Both the position numbers and the translations under genes were made by a program. Below, piece after piece: positions 46,967 to 55,936 of a DNA stretch of 64,000 nucleotides. The stretch spans positions 62,001-126,000 of the forward strand of contig NZ_CAJHOF010000002.1 of the NCBI RefSeq assembly GCF_905120465.1, written 5' to 3'. Numbering within the stretch: the stretch's first letter is position 1; every line of letters starts with the position of its first letter. The notes under the pieces are model-generated. The model saw only the letters and a program-made list of their open reading frames with translations. It had not been told where the DNA came from and searched no databases. This DNA is from Campylobacter majalis (GTDB taxonomy: Bacteria; Campylobacterota; Campylobacteria; Campylobacterales; Campylobacteraceae).

Positions 46967-48895
46967 TTATAAATTTTCGGCTATCTCAAGCACTTCAAAA
47001 TACTCATTTTCCAATCTCTCAAGCTCAACTTTTTTCTTCTCAAGCTCATCATTTATCACGACTATGCCTACTTTTTGGTAAATTTCAGGATTGCTTAAAT
47101 CATTTTGCAAAGACGCTATTTCACTTTCTAAACGCTCTATTAAATCTGGGTATTCGTTTAAAATTTTGCTTTGTTTATAGCTTAATTTAGAATTTGTTTT
47201 TTGCTTACTTGTTGCTTGCTGACTAGTTGATATTTCACGCTCATACTCATTTATTTCGCCAAGCTCATCTTCTAGCTCAAGATAAGCACTATACTCATTA
47301 TGCACGACTTCTATCTCTTTAGCATGAAATACCCAAAGCTTTGTTGCTATTTTATCAACAAAATATCTATCATGGCTGACAAATATAATAGCTCCAGTAA
47401 AGCTAAGCAAATACTCCTCAAGTATATTTATAGTAGCTATATCAAGGTCATTTGTTGGCTCATCAAGCACTAGCACATCATACTCTTTGGTAAATAAAAG
47501 CGCAAGTGCAACTCTGTGCTTTTCGCCACCACTTAACACACCAACTGGCTTATCTAAAAACTCCTTTGGAAACAAGAAATTTTTAAGATAGCCATAAACA
47601 TGCATATTTCGCCCACGCACTTGCACGATATCGCCACCATTTGGACAAAAAATCTCAATCAAGCTCTTATCATCACTTAGTTCTGAACGCATCTGGTCAA
47701 AATACCCTATACGCACATCTCCACGCTTTATCTCGCCCTTAGTTTGTTTTAGCTCATCTAACATGATTTTTATAAGTGTGCTTTTGCCACTGCCATTTCG
47801 TCCAACTATTGCTATTCGTTCGCCTTGAAGCACTCTTGCATTAAAGCCCTCAAATAAGCATTTCTCACCCATTGTCATGCCAAGATTTTTGATCTCAAAA
47901 AGCATTTTTTTACGGTTTTGATTTAATCCGCCATGATTAAAACTCTTAACCGCTCTTTCAAGCTCAAGCTTAACCCTGCGTATAATGCCAGGATTTTTCT
48001 TAGCCTCCTCACGCATAGCCAAAACTCGCTCTTTACGCCCTTCGTTGCGCTTTAAACGAGCCTTTACGCCACGTCTTAGCCACTCCTCTTCACTTTTTAA
48101 TTGCTTTAAAAGTGTCTCATGAGTTTTTGCTAGACTTTGCAAAATTTCTTGTTTTTTGGCTATATAATACGCATACCCACCATCAAAACTACGTATCTTG
48201 CACTCATCTATATCAATGCTTCTTGTCGCAATAGCATCTATAAAATAACGATCATGAGAGATGAATAAAATAGTTTGCTTTGAGTTTTTAAGCATATTTT
48301 CTAAAAACCTAACCATATAAACATCAAGATGGTTTGTAGGCTCATCAAGTAACAAAATATCTGGTTTTTTTAGTATCAAAGCACCAAGCGCAACACGGCG
48401 TATCTCGCCACCACTTAGACTGCTTACTAGTCGGTTTTCATACTCTTTTAAGCCAAATTGCACCAAAACCTGTTCTATGCTTCGCTCGATATCCCAACCA
48501 TCTTTTGATTCTATAAATTTATATAAGGCCTCGGCACGAGCATGAAGTTCAGTATTTTCAGGCTCACTATCAAATCTTTGTGTGATTTTAGCATACTCAT
48601 CACGTGCGTTAAATATATGCTTTAGCTCGTCATTTAATGCATCTTTTACACTTAAACAATCATTAAATTTTGGAGACTGAGATAGCATTTCTACATTTAT
48701 ATCACCTTGACGAATAACACGTCCGCTATCGACATCATATTCACCACTTACGATTTTCATCAAAGTGCTTTTGCCACCACCATTTTTTCCGATGATAGCT
48801 ACTCGCTCACCCTCGTGCAAACTAAAGTTAGTCTCTTTTAAAATTTCATTACTGCCAAATTTCTTGCTTATTTGTATTAAGTCAATGAGTGCCAA
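46967..48895 (-). CDS. ABC-F family ATPase (Uup-like)
   Basis: 642 residues, two ABC ATPase domains in one chain and no membrane part. Domain 1 has Walker A GKNGGGKST and signature SLSGGEIRRVALG with DEPTNHLD. A charged linker with RRGVKARLKRNEGRK follows, then domain 2 with GRNGSGKST, VLSGGEKHRVALA and DEPTNDLD. The C-terminal coiled coil (about 565-640) is that of the Uup/Etta group. ABC-F proteins act on the ribosome (translation factors) or confer ribosome protection; a housekeeping role is more likely here. It stands alone, beside the transposase graveyard. Confidence 0.92.
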   Translation of the reverse strand: MALIDLIQISKKFGSNEILKETNFSLHEGERVAIIGKNGGGKSTLMKIVSGEYDVDSGRVIRQGDINVEMLSQSPKFNDCLSVKDALNDELKHIFNARDEYAKITQRFDSEPENTELHARAEALYKFIESKDGWDIERSIEQVLVQFGLKEYENRLVSSLSGGEIRRVALGALILKKPDILLLDEPTNHLDVYMVRFLENMLKNSKQTILFISHDRYFIDAIATRSIDIDECKIRSFDGGYAYYIAKKQEILQSLAKTHETLLKQLKSEEEWLRRGVKARLKRNEGRKERVLAMREEAKKNPGIIRRVKLELERAVKSFNHGGLNQNRKKMLFEIKNLGMTMGEKCLFEGFNARVLQGERIAIVGRNGSGKSTLIKIMLDELKQTKGEIKRGDVRIGYFDQMRSELSDDKSLIEIFCPNGGDIVQVRGRNMHVYGYLKNFLFPKEFLDKPVGVLSGGEKHRVALALLFTKEYDVLVLDEPTNDLDIATINILEEYLLSFTGAIIFVSHDRYFVDKIATKLWVFHAKEIEVVHNEYSAYLELEDELGEINEYEREISTSQQATSKQKTNSKLSYKQSKILNEYPDLIERLESEIASLQNDLSNPEIYQKVGIVVINDELEKKKVELERLENEYFEVLEIAENL

Positions 48896-48954
48896 AATAT
48901 CCCCTTGAATTTAAAGGAGATATTTTAGCAAAATGAGTATTTAAATTTGATAAA

Positions 48955-49710
48955 TTAAACCAATTTAAAACCAATTGGTATAGTTATGCGATAGTCAATA
49001 TCAAGCTTAGGAAAGTCTTTACTAGCTTTTTGTATGGTATTTATCACACTTTCATCAAGGCTTGTATATCCAGAGCTTTTAATTATCTGTATGTCACCTA
49101 CACTACCATCTTTTTTATATATAAATCTCACTTCAGCTATGCCTTGCTGACGCATTTTTTGTGCATTTTTAGGATATTTTTTATGTTTTTCTATCGCTTT
49201 TCTAATTTTGCCAAAATTCTCATCTCCAGCCGAACTTTGCAGATTAAACTCGCCTATTGTAGGTGCTGTTGCTTGTTTTGCAACTGGTCCAGGAGTAGCA
49301 TTTACTGGAGGTGCTGGTGGCGAAGGCGGAGCTGGTGGAGTTGGTTGCTCTTTGGCAACGATTGGTTCAGGCATTGGCTCTGGTTTTTTAGCGACTTTCT
49401 TTAAAGGATCTGGTTTTTTCTTTGGTTTTTCTTTTTTGACTATTGGTTCAGGTGGCGGTGCTGGTGGCGTGACTATAGGCTCAGGTGGTGCAACAGGTGG
49501 CGTAATCTCAGGTGCTTGCACTGGTGCAGTGACTGGCTTATAGACATTTAGACTTATCTTTATTGGTGCATCTTCTACTGGCTTTACCAGTACAAACGGA
49601 TTATGAAAAATAAAAAAATAAACCGCTGCTGAATGCAATAAAAAAGATATTGCAAAGCCGCTGGCATTAGCCGCTTTACTCTGTGAGTGTTGAGATTGCA
49701 AAGTTCTCAT
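48955..49710 (-). CDS. tonB: TonB energy-transducing protein
   Basis: Links the proton motive force to outer-membrane receptors. 251 residues: an N-terminal membrane anchor (about 17-36, SGFAISFLLHSAAVYFFIF), a Pro-rich span across the periplasm (PP-EP and KKKPDPLKK units, about 60-145), and the C-terminal TonB domain (KYPKNAQKMRQQGIAEVRFI, then SSGYTSLDESVI). Overlaps exbD by 35 bases; AAAAGG precedes the ATG. Confidence 0.94.
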   Translation of the reverse strand: MRTLQSQHSQSKAANASGFAISFLLHSAAVYFFIFHNPFVLVKPVEDAPIKISLNVYKPVTAPVQAPEITPPVAPPEPIVTPPAPPPEPIVKKEKPKKKPDPLKKVAKKPEPMPEPIVAKEQPTPPAPPSPPAPPVNATPGPVAKQATAPTIGEFNLQSSAGDENFGKIRKAIEKHKKYPKNAQKMRQQGIAEVRFIYKKDGSVGDIQIIKSSGYTSLDESVINTIQKASKDFPKLDIDYRITIPIGFKLV

Positions 49711-50059
49711 GACCTTTTCCCTTTAAAACATCTATGATCTTGACAAAATTATCAAATTTTGCATTTTTGTCACTTCTTAGTTCTATTAAAGTTTTTATAT
49801 CCACTTCTGTAAGTTTTGTTTTTAACTCTTCTTCATTCACTTCAACATCATCTACAAAAAATTTATCATCTTTATCAACGACGACAACCATCTTTTTATC
49901 ATCTTCTTTGTCTTGTTGCGATGATTCAGCACTAGGCAAGTCTATTTGAATTTTGCCCTGTGCGATAAATGTAGATATAGAAAGCACAATAGCAAGCAAA
50001 ACCAGCATAATATCTATAAACGGAACGACATTTAGCCCGTCTTTTTTATTTAGTCTCAT
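49676..50059 (-). CDS. exbD: ExbD biopolymer transport protein
   Basis: 127 residues. A cytoplasmic N-terminus MRLNKKDGLNVVPFIDIML with the conserved Asp (residue 16) in the single membrane helix, then a periplasmic domain. Second gene of the leftward exbB-exbD-tonB operon, overlapping both neighbours. Confidence 0.94.
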   Translation of the reverse strand: MRLNKKDGLNVVPFIDIMLVLLAIVLSISTFIAQGKIQIDLPSAESSQQDKEDDKKMVVVVDKDDKFFVDDVEVNEEELKTKLTEVDIKTLIELRSDKNAKFDNFVKIIDVLKGKGHENFAISTLTE

Positions 50060-50474
50060 TTAATGCCTTATATCTATTTAAGATAACATCAACTTTTCTA
50101 TTAAAGCCATTATAAATCATAAGTGTAGGAATAGCCACCATTAGACCTATCGCAGTAGCTTTAAGTGCTAATGATAGACCCACCATTATACTCTTAGTAT
50201 CTATGCCACCAGCCATACCCATATCGTAAAATGTAACCATAATACCAGCAACCGTTCCAAGTAGTCCAATATATGGAGCATTTGAATAGATAATATAAAG
50301 CGTAGTCAAATTCTTTGTAAGAGCCTCTTCTAGTGCATCATAACTAGAAAATTTATTAATATCAACCTTAGAGTAATAAATAATACGTTCTATAGCATAC
50401 CATACGACAATAAAACTCATAATCCCCAAAATAGCAATGATAATATGCTCAGCATTACTTTTGACAAAATCCAT
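50046..50474 (-). CDS. exbB: ExbB proton channel protein
   Basis: 142 residues with three membrane helices; the short Campylobacter/Helicobacter form. APYIGLLGTVAGIMVTFYDM and KATAIGLMVAIPTLMIYNGF are the family signatures. AAGGATTTAG stands before the ATG. Divergent from the TonB-dependent receptor gene 458 bases away, which it presumably powers. Confidence 0.93.
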   Translation of the reverse strand: MDFVKSNAEHIIIAILGIMSFIVVWYAIERIIYYSKVDINKFSSYDALEEALTKNLTTLYIIYSNAPYIGLLGTVAGIMVTFYDMGMAGGIDTKSIMVGLSLALKATAIGLMVAIPTLMIYNGFNRKVDVILNRYKALNETK

Positions 50475-50932
50475 CTAAATCCTTTAATATTTTAGTATAA
50501 CACTTATAGTTGTAATAATAACCGATGTCAATTAGTATCAAAATTAATAGCTAAATGATAATAAAAAGCTCAATTAAAATTAATATTTTATTAACAAGAT
50601 AGATAACAACTACAAAATTTCGTGAAAATTTAGCACAATTATTATAAAATTTTTATAAAATCATTTACAATTGGCAATACAAAATGCGAATTTTAATAAA
50701 ATTGATAGTAAGTATTAGCGACTAATATCCACAATGTTATAAATTTGTAAATATTTTATAATAAATTTATTTTATGTAAATACTCCTATTATATCGTTAT
50801 TTACAGCATATATTACAATAGTGTATTTAAAATTTTATATTTTATATTTCATTTTTGTTTATAATTTATATATTATAATTCGAATTTAATAAATGAATAT
50901 TAAAATCAATTTTTTAAAATAAGGAGTCATAA
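50475..50932. other. divergent regulatory region between exbB and the TonB receptor
   Basis: 458 bases of very AT-rich DNA without a gene. It holds the promoters for both sides: a TTATACT box near 50495 (minus) and two TATAAT boxes (50860-50865 and 50874-50879, plus). Iron control through Fur would be expected; a half-site-like AATGATAAT lies near 50552, but no convincing Fur box was found. Confidence 0.6.
50860..50865 (+). promoter_or_regulatory. -10 box of the TonB-dependent receptor gene
   Basis: TATAAT after a TTTTTGTT stretch, 67 bases before the ATG; a second TATAAT lies at 50874-50879. The ribosome-binding site is AAGGAG at 50921-50926. Confidence 0.5.
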
Positions 50933-53023
50933 ATGAAATTTGAACCAATCAAAATTTCATTAGTTGCATCGATATTTGTAAGCGTTGCATTTTCTAACCA
51001 AAACGTATCTCTTGATGCTATCGAAGTTACATCCACGGGGGGGGGTTATGCAAGTGTTGATGAATCAAAAATCACAACTCGCAACGCTACACTTTTAAGA
51101 GATGTTTTCCGTGATATTCCAGGCGTATATGTCGGTGGCACAAACGGAATGAATCAGAAAATTTACATGCGTGGCGTAAGCGATCGTGGTCTAAATATCA
51201 CTATCGACGGTGCTAAACAAAACGGAAATACATTCCACCATAATGCAGATTTGCTAATAGATCCTGAGTTAATCAAAGCAGTTGAGGTTGAAGTAGGTTC
51301 AAAATCAGTTGTGCGTGGGGCTGGTGCACTTGGTGGCTCAGTAGCATTTAAAACAGTAGATGCGAGCGATTTGCTTGAAGATGGGCAAGACATCGGTGCT
51401 AAGCTAAAAATGGGCTATACAAGCAACAACGAGGGTTTTTCTCAAAGTGCTATGGTGTATGCTCGTGCACTTGAGAGCTTAGACTTACTTGCGGCGTTTA
51501 AACACTATGGGTATGATTTTAGCAAAGCTGGTAATCGCAAAAAATCAGGTGGAGATGGTAATGATATAAATTATCTATTTAAGGTTGGATATAGCTTTTT
51601 AGATTCTCATAAAATTTCACTTTCAAAAGAACATATGCAATACAAAGGTCAGTATCCTATGCGTGCAGAGTTTGGCTCATGGATAGATGGACAACTAGAT
51701 AATAGAAAATATGAGCGTGATACTCATACTATAAAATACACCTACGCTCCAAATGAAAATTTTGAGCTTGATAATACCATATACCACACAAAACACCAAC
51801 GCATAGGATCAACAAATAGCGGCGTAAAATGGGGCGTAGAGACAACTGGTGCTAAAATAGGTGCAAAGACAAAATTACAAACTGGAGATTTTGCTCACAC
51901 TTTAAGGTATGGGTTTGATTACTATCAGAGCAAAAACTTTGTAAAACCAGGCAACAATACACCTGAAAAAGTAAATAACTATTCACTATATCTTGAAGAT
52001 GCCATAAAATATGGCGACTTAACGCTAACACCAGGCGTAAGATACGAAAGACATGAGCTAAAAACATACAACGGAAAAACAGGAAATTTAAGCGGATATA
52101 AATATAAATTTAATGAAATTACTCCAGCTTTTGCACTTGATTATAACTTTGGATATGGATTTAGTGCATTTGCTAGTTATGCAAGAGTATTTAGAGGACC
52201 TGACGTCATGGAAAGCATGATGGCAAGTGGATCAAGTAGAGGCAAGGCACAAAACTGGGCTGCAAACGACTCATTAAAAGCCACAACAGGCGATGCTTAT
52301 GAGATAGGTGCTAGATACAAAACTGAATTTTCACAAAACTCATCTTTTAGCTTTATGGCAAAATACTTTAACACAAAATATAAAAATCTAATAGTTGATA
52401 ATAACGCAAACGCTGGAATAGTAGGATGCCCTAACGGACAAGGTGCACTTTGTAGGGTAAATGCCGGTGGTGCTACGATAGATGGAGTTGAGCTTTTTGC
52501 TAGATTATACCTTGATAATCTAAGCCTTGCAGCTGGATATACTCATCAAAAAGTTAAATATAAAGATAGAGTAGCTGTGACAACAAATGGTCGTGGTCGC
52601 GGCGGTGGCGGTGGCGGTGGCGGTGGCGGTCAAAAAACCACAAGCTACCTAACGTCAAACATCATAGGTTACCGCGATCAAGGCGATAAATATACATTTA
52701 ATGCCGAATACACAATACCTCAAGCTGATTTATTGCTAGGATATAACTTGCTATTTTTTAAATCAAAAAATACAGTATCAGCAAGCGATTATAGTGGCAA
52801 AAATATAAAAATGCCAAGCTATGCAGTAAGCGATATTTACGCTACTTATATGCCAAGTTCAGGTCGTTTTAAAGGACTTGAGATAAATGCTGGACTATAT
52901 AATATGTTTAATAAAACTTATGCTTCACACTCGCAAAGAACGGCTGATTATACAGGAGATAGCACAAGTATAGACTGGGAACCAGGCAGAAACTTTAAAG
53001 TAAGTGTTTCTTACAAATTTTAA
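50933..53023 (+). CDS. TonB-dependent outer-membrane receptor, phase-variable (haem-type)
   Basis: 696 residues. Signal peptide (about 1-22), TonB box region (LDAIEVTST), plug domain (LRDVFRDIPGVYVGG, RGVSDRGLNITIDGAKQNGN), then NADLLIDPELIKAVEVEVGS and RGAGALGGSVAFKT, which resemble haem/haemoglobin receptors. A 22-strand barrel ends with the outer-membrane signature FKVSVSYKF. Nine G at 51037-51045 encode STGGGY near residue 36, and the frame is open, so the gene is in the on state here; loss or gain of one G would stop it early. A ten-Gly run preceded by GRGR (52589-52630) falls in a probable surface loop. The ligand is not certain. Confidence 0.92.
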   Translation: MKFEPIKISLVASIFVSVAFSNQNVSLDAIEVTSTGGGYASVDESKITTRNATLLRDVFRDIPGVYVGGTNGMNQKIYMRGVSDRGLNITIDGAKQNGNTFHHNADLLIDPELIKAVEVEVGSKSVVRGAGALGGSVAFKTVDASDLLEDGQDIGAKLKMGYTSNNEGFSQSAMVYARALESLDLLAAFKHYGYDFSKAGNRKKSGGDGNDINYLFKVGYSFLDSHKISLSKEHMQYKGQYPMRAEFGSWIDGQLDNRKYERDTHTIKYTYAPNENFELDNTIYHTKHQRIGSTNSGVKWGVETTGAKIGAKTKLQTGDFAHTLRYGFDYYQSKNFVKPGNNTPEKVNNYSLYLEDAIKYGDLTLTPGVRYERHELKTYNGKTGNLSGYKYKFNEITPAFALDYNFGYGFSAFASYARVFRGPDVMESMMASGSSRGKAQNWAANDSLKATTGDAYEIGARYKTEFSQNSSFSFMAKYFNTKYKNLIVDNNANAGIVGCPNGQGALCRVNAGGATIDGVELFARLYLDNLSLAAGYTHQKVKYKDRVAVTTNGRGRGGGGGGGGGGQKTTSYLTSNIIGYRDQGDKYTFNAEYTIPQADLLLGYNLLFFKSKNTVSASDYSGKNIKMPSYAVSDIYATYMPSSGRFKGLEINAGLYNMFNKTYASHSQRTADYTGDSTSIDWEPGRNFKVSVSYKF
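51037..51045 (+). repeat. G9 homopolymer tract in the TonB-dependent receptor gene
   Basis: Nine G, about 105 bases into the coding region, just after the signal peptide and TonB box. The present length keeps the frame open. Confidence 0.92.
52601..52630 (+). repeat. hexanucleotide repeat (GGCGGT x5) in a receptor loop
   Basis: Five exact copies of GGCGGT encode ten glycines after GRGR. Units are multiples of three, so slippage changes loop length but not frame. Confidence 0.9.
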
Positions 53024-53025
53024 AT

Positions 53026-53051
53026 TTAAAGGGGTTATAATGCCCCTTTAA
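53026..53051 (+). terminator. terminator hairpin of the receptor gene
   Basis: TTAAAGGGG pairs with CCCCTTTAA across an 8-base loop, two bases after the stop codon. Confidence 0.75.
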
Positions 53052-53344
53052 TACGCTAAGATATTTTAATATCAAAACCACGAAATTTTATAAAAAATCT
53101 CAGTAAATTTATCTATAAACATCAAGATGATAATCACACAAAAGCTCACAAAAAGCACCATAAAATAGACTATAACAAAATGCAAATCAACGAATAAAGC
53201 GAAGTTATTCATAGGGATAACGTTTGAGTTATCATCTTGTAACGAGCGAAGCGAAGTTAAAAACCACCCCCAAACAAATTTAAGAAATCAAAACTAATAA
53301 GAGCCATTTTAAGGTCAAAGAGTATGCGATCGTGACAAGTAGCA

Positions 53345-53515
53345 AAACAAGCGAAGCGCTCACGAAGTGATGTTTGTTTAAAACAAGCGAAGCGTTCACG
53401 AAGCGATGTTTGTTTAAAACTTCTCAAGCTCAAAGGGCAAAAGTAGCAACTAAAGCCAAGCAAGGCGATGTTTGTTAAAATTTTTCAAACTAAAAAACGA
53501 TGGTAGCAAACAAAG
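53345..53515 (+). repeat. dispersed modular repeat, block C
   Basis: Two near-identical 35-base modules in tandem (53346 and 53381; AAACAAGCGAAGCG, then C/T-TCACGAAG-T/C-GATGTTTGTTT), the core ACTTCTCAAGCTCAAAGGGC, AAAAGTAGCAACTAAAGCC, GCGATGTTTGTTA and a worn second core. This is the clearest copy of the family. Confidence 0.85.
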
Positions 53516-53684
53516 TAAAATTTACACATAACATCACAAAAAATATCATCTATTGTAATTATAGGCAAAGTAAAACAACTATTGTAAAACTATGAGTATC
53601 AACAAAATAGAAAATTTACCAAAATGACAAGAAATCTTAAGAATAAAAATTAATTCAAGCAAAATATCAAGACAATATAGCAAA

Positions 53685-53708
53685 GTCAAAGCATTTCAAA
53701 GCTTTGAC
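53685..53708 (-). terminator. hairpin downstream of the small lipoprotein gene
   Basis: GTCAAAGC and GCTTTGAC, eight exact pairs with an 8-base loop, about 50 bases after the stop of the 34-codon gene. Confidence 0.5.
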
Positions 53709-53756
53709 GCAAATTAAACAAAGTTTTAACAAAAAAATAAAATCAACGCATTAAAT

Positions 53757-53861
53757 TTACTTAGTCGATCTGTGAAGTGGGTGCTGATAATCATTTTTCT
53801 CGCATCCTGATAAAACGAACATGGAAAAAACAATCATAGCAAACAAAACAATCTTTTTCAT
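53757..53861 (-). CDS. very small lipoprotein (34 residues)
   Basis: ATG at 53859-53861, stop at 53757-53759. The product reads MKKIVLFAMIVFSMFVLSGC followed by 14 polar residues with HPLHRS. The N-terminus is a lipoprotein signal with lipobox LSGC (Cys20), so the mature product would be only 15 residues. An AGAGA site lies ahead of the start, and a hairpin follows the stop. It is divergent from the YedE gene (135 bases between starts). Real small lipoproteins of this size exist in the group, but no name is known to me. Confidence 0.65.
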   Translation of the reverse strand: MKKIVLFAMIVFSMFVLSGCEKNDYQHPLHRSTK

Positions 53862-53996
53862 CTTAATTCTCTTAAATTTTGATATAGCTTTTGATATTTT
53901 ACAGTGTTTGATTAAATATTTTATTAACTTTTTATTATTTTATCTATAAAATAACGATCTAGGGGCTAGTTAGCCTAAATTTATACAGGAAAATTT

Positions 53997-55058
53997 ATGA
54001 ATAAACTTAAATATTATGTTATTTCAGGTGGAGTTTTAGGTGTATTTGGTGCTTTGCTTGTATATCTTGGCAATCCAGCAAATATGGGAATATGTGCGGC
54101 ATGTTTCTTGCGCGATACAACAGGTGCTTTTGGATTTCACAACGCTCAGACGCTACAATACATTAGACCTGAAATTTTAGGACTTATATTTGGCGGCTTT
54201 TTAGCTAGTGTATTTTGGACTCGTGAGTTTTTGCCAACAACTGGCTCATCGCCATTTGTTAGATTTTTTCTAGGTATATTTGCGATGATTGGCTGCCTTG
54301 TGTTTTTAGGTTGTCCTTGGAGAGCATTTTTACGCCTTGGTGGTGGGGATATGAGTGCATTGGCTGGAGTAGCTGGACTAATCGCAGGTGTTTTTGCTGG
54401 ATTTAGCTTTAAAAAATTTGGCTATACATTAGGCGATACTCAAAAGGCAACAAAAGCTATCGGTTTAATGCCGCTTTTTATAGCTGTTGTTATTTTTTTG
54501 GCATTGATTTTTGAGTTAAAACTTGGCGAAAACAACGCTATATTTAGCTCATCAAAAGGTCCTGGTTCGATGCATGCAAACGTATGGGCCTCACTAGGCA
54601 TAGCAATGATTGTTGGGATATTTATGCAAAAGAGTAAATTTTGTAGCACTGGTGCGATAGGTTCGATGTTTAGGGGCGAGTTTTCAATGTTTAGCGGTGT
54701 AATTAGCATAATCGTATTTGCAACAATTACAAATCTAGCTCTAGGTCAGTATAAATTTGGCTTTGAAATGCAGCCTATTGCACATAATCAATGGGTGTGG
54801 AATTTCTTAGGTATGGCACTTGCTGGACTTTGTTTTAGTCTTAGCGAGGGTTGTCCGGGTAAGCATTTAGTGCAAATTGGCACTGGCAACCTAAACTCAG
54901 TCATATTTGTGATGGGGATGATGGCTGGTGCTGCACTCGCTCACAACTTCATGCTTGCTAGTTCGCCAAAAGGCATAACGCAGTTTGCTCCATATGCACT
55001 TGCGATAGGTTTTTGTTTTGCGATTTATGTTGGTGTGTTTAACAAAAAACAAGCCTAG
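53997..55058 (+). CDS. YedE/YeeE-family transporter (FdhT-like, selenium or sulfur)
   Basis: 353 residues, about nine or ten membrane helices. Two repeats carry the Cys patterns of the family: GNPANMGICAACFLRDT with GCLVFLGCPWRAF, and MQKSKFCSTGAIGS with SLSEGCPGKHL. Family knowledge: YedE proteins are linked to selenium metabolism, and in C. jejuni the homologue FdhT is needed, with the TusA-like FdhU, for selenium-dependent formate dehydrogenase. Here no FdhU gene follows; a hairpin and a repeat-filled gap do. A GGAAAATTT site precedes the ATG. Transported compound not provable from sequence. Confidence 0.85.
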   Translation: MNKLKYYVISGGVLGVFGALLVYLGNPANMGICAACFLRDTTGAFGFHNAQTLQYIRPEILGLIFGGFLASVFWTREFLPTTGSSPFVRFFLGIFAMIGCLVFLGCPWRAFLRLGGGDMSALAGVAGLIAGVFAGFSFKKFGYTLGDTQKATKAIGLMPLFIAVVIFLALIFELKLGENNAIFSSSKGPGSMHANVWASLGIAMIVGIFMQKSKFCSTGAIGSMFRGEFSMFSGVISIIVFATITNLALGQYKFGFEMQPIAHNQWVWNFLGMALAGLCFSLSEGCPGKHLVQIGTGNLNSVIFVMGMMAGAALAHNFMLASSPKGITQFAPYALAIGFCFAIYVGVFNKKQA

Positions 55059-55069
55059 ATAAATAACCT

Positions 55070-55099
55070 TGGCTAATTTAAATTTTAATAAATTAGCCA
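55070..55099 (+). terminator. terminator hairpin after the YedE gene
   Basis: TGGCTAATTTA and its exact complement TAAATTAGCCA (11 pairs) with an 8-base loop, 12 bases after the stop. Confidence 0.7.
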
Positions 55100-55936
55100 G
55101 GATTGTTGTAAAAAACAAATAAAAGTAAATTTAACACAAAACCAGCAAAAATTTTTCTTATTAAAAGCTACTTTTTTGGTTGTGAGTATGAAAATTTAAA
55201 TTTGCGAAATTTAAAAAGCATCTTTGCGTATAAAATATTCACAAAATAAGTAAGCTAAAAATATAAATTTAACAGCAAATTTTATGTTTTGCCATTCTTG
55301 TAAAAAGCCAAGGCTTTAAAATTTACAAAAATGCATAAAAAGCACAACAAGCGAAGCGATAGCGAGTGAAATGAGACAAGTTTGTTTAAAACAAGCGAAG
55401 TGCTTTTTGCAAAGCAAAAATGTTTCTATAAAACTTCTCAAGCCCAAAGGGAGGCCATAATGAAATCTAAGCGTAGCCAAGAAAGGATGATTGTAACACC
55501 ATAAAGCAATACTATTTAAAGTTTTATAGTCCAAAAACGTCATAAACCAAGCTAAAACAGTGCAAGAAAAATACCAAGGCAAGCTTTTGTAAAACAAAGC
55601 AAAATCATAAATTTTACTTTGTTTGTCACTGCAAATAAGCAAAGTAAAGCCTATTGTTATATCACAATATTTTAAAAGCAATCAAAACTAAGTATAAATT
55701 TAATCAAATTTATACTATATCTTGCAAGTAGTATGGCGAAAAATTCGTTTAAATTATCTTTGCCCTAATCACCAAAAATTTACCTTTAATACTCTTAAGT
55801 TTATTAAAATACACGCTTTATAAGCAACTATGCTTAGTATAGTGGCAAAGTAGTTAAGCCTAGAAATTATTAATCAAAACAAAAATATATTTAAAATTTA
55901 CCTAAATCTGATTTTAATCCGTATATTTTATTGCAT
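55100..55936. other. gap with repeat block D
   Basis: About 840 bases before the end of mrdA. Apart from repeat block D (55345-55470) only AT-rich sequence is seen; an open minus-strand frame across the repeat is rejected as non-coding. Confidence 0.65.
55345..55470 (+). repeat. dispersed modular repeat, block D
   Basis: ACAACAAGCGAAGCGATAGC, AGTTTGTTTAAAACAAGCGA, the module TGCTTTTTGCAAAGCAAAAA, ATGTTTCTATAAAACTTCTC and AAGCCCAAAGGGAGG. It shares the TGC-T-TTTGCAAAGCA module with block E and the core with blocks A to C. Confidence 0.8.

Larger units (their letters stand above)
53052..53756. other. gap with repeat block C
   Basis: About 700 bases without a gene of its own: AT-rich DNA, a short tract with GCGAAGCGAAGTT near 53231, repeat block C at 53345-53515, and a hairpin at 53685-53708 that may end the small lipoprotein gene. 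Confidence 0.65.

Noticed and set aside
49030-49543. Plus-strand frames opposite tonB
   Set aside because: Gly/Trp/Cys-rich products are the mirror image of the Pro-rich TonB codons; tonB itself is certain.
50540-50570. Possible Fur box upstream of exbB and the receptor
   Set aside because: Only a partial match (AATGATAAT) in DNA so AT-rich that such matches are expected by chance.
52589-52630. Short direct repeats that could suggest a CRISPR-like array
   Set aside because: Units are six bases, contiguous and in frame in a coding region; no spacers. No CRISPR array was found anywhere in the window.
53257-53463. Open minus-strand frame with FKQTSLRERFACF twice
   Set aside because: It is the reverse translation of the two tandem modules of repeat block C, not a protein.
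55316-55681. Open minus-strand frame of 121 codons in the gap before mrdA
   Set aside because: It runs across repeat block D, has no ribosome-binding site, odd composition (rich in Cys, Phe, Tyr) and no family resemblance; openness is a by-product of the repeat.
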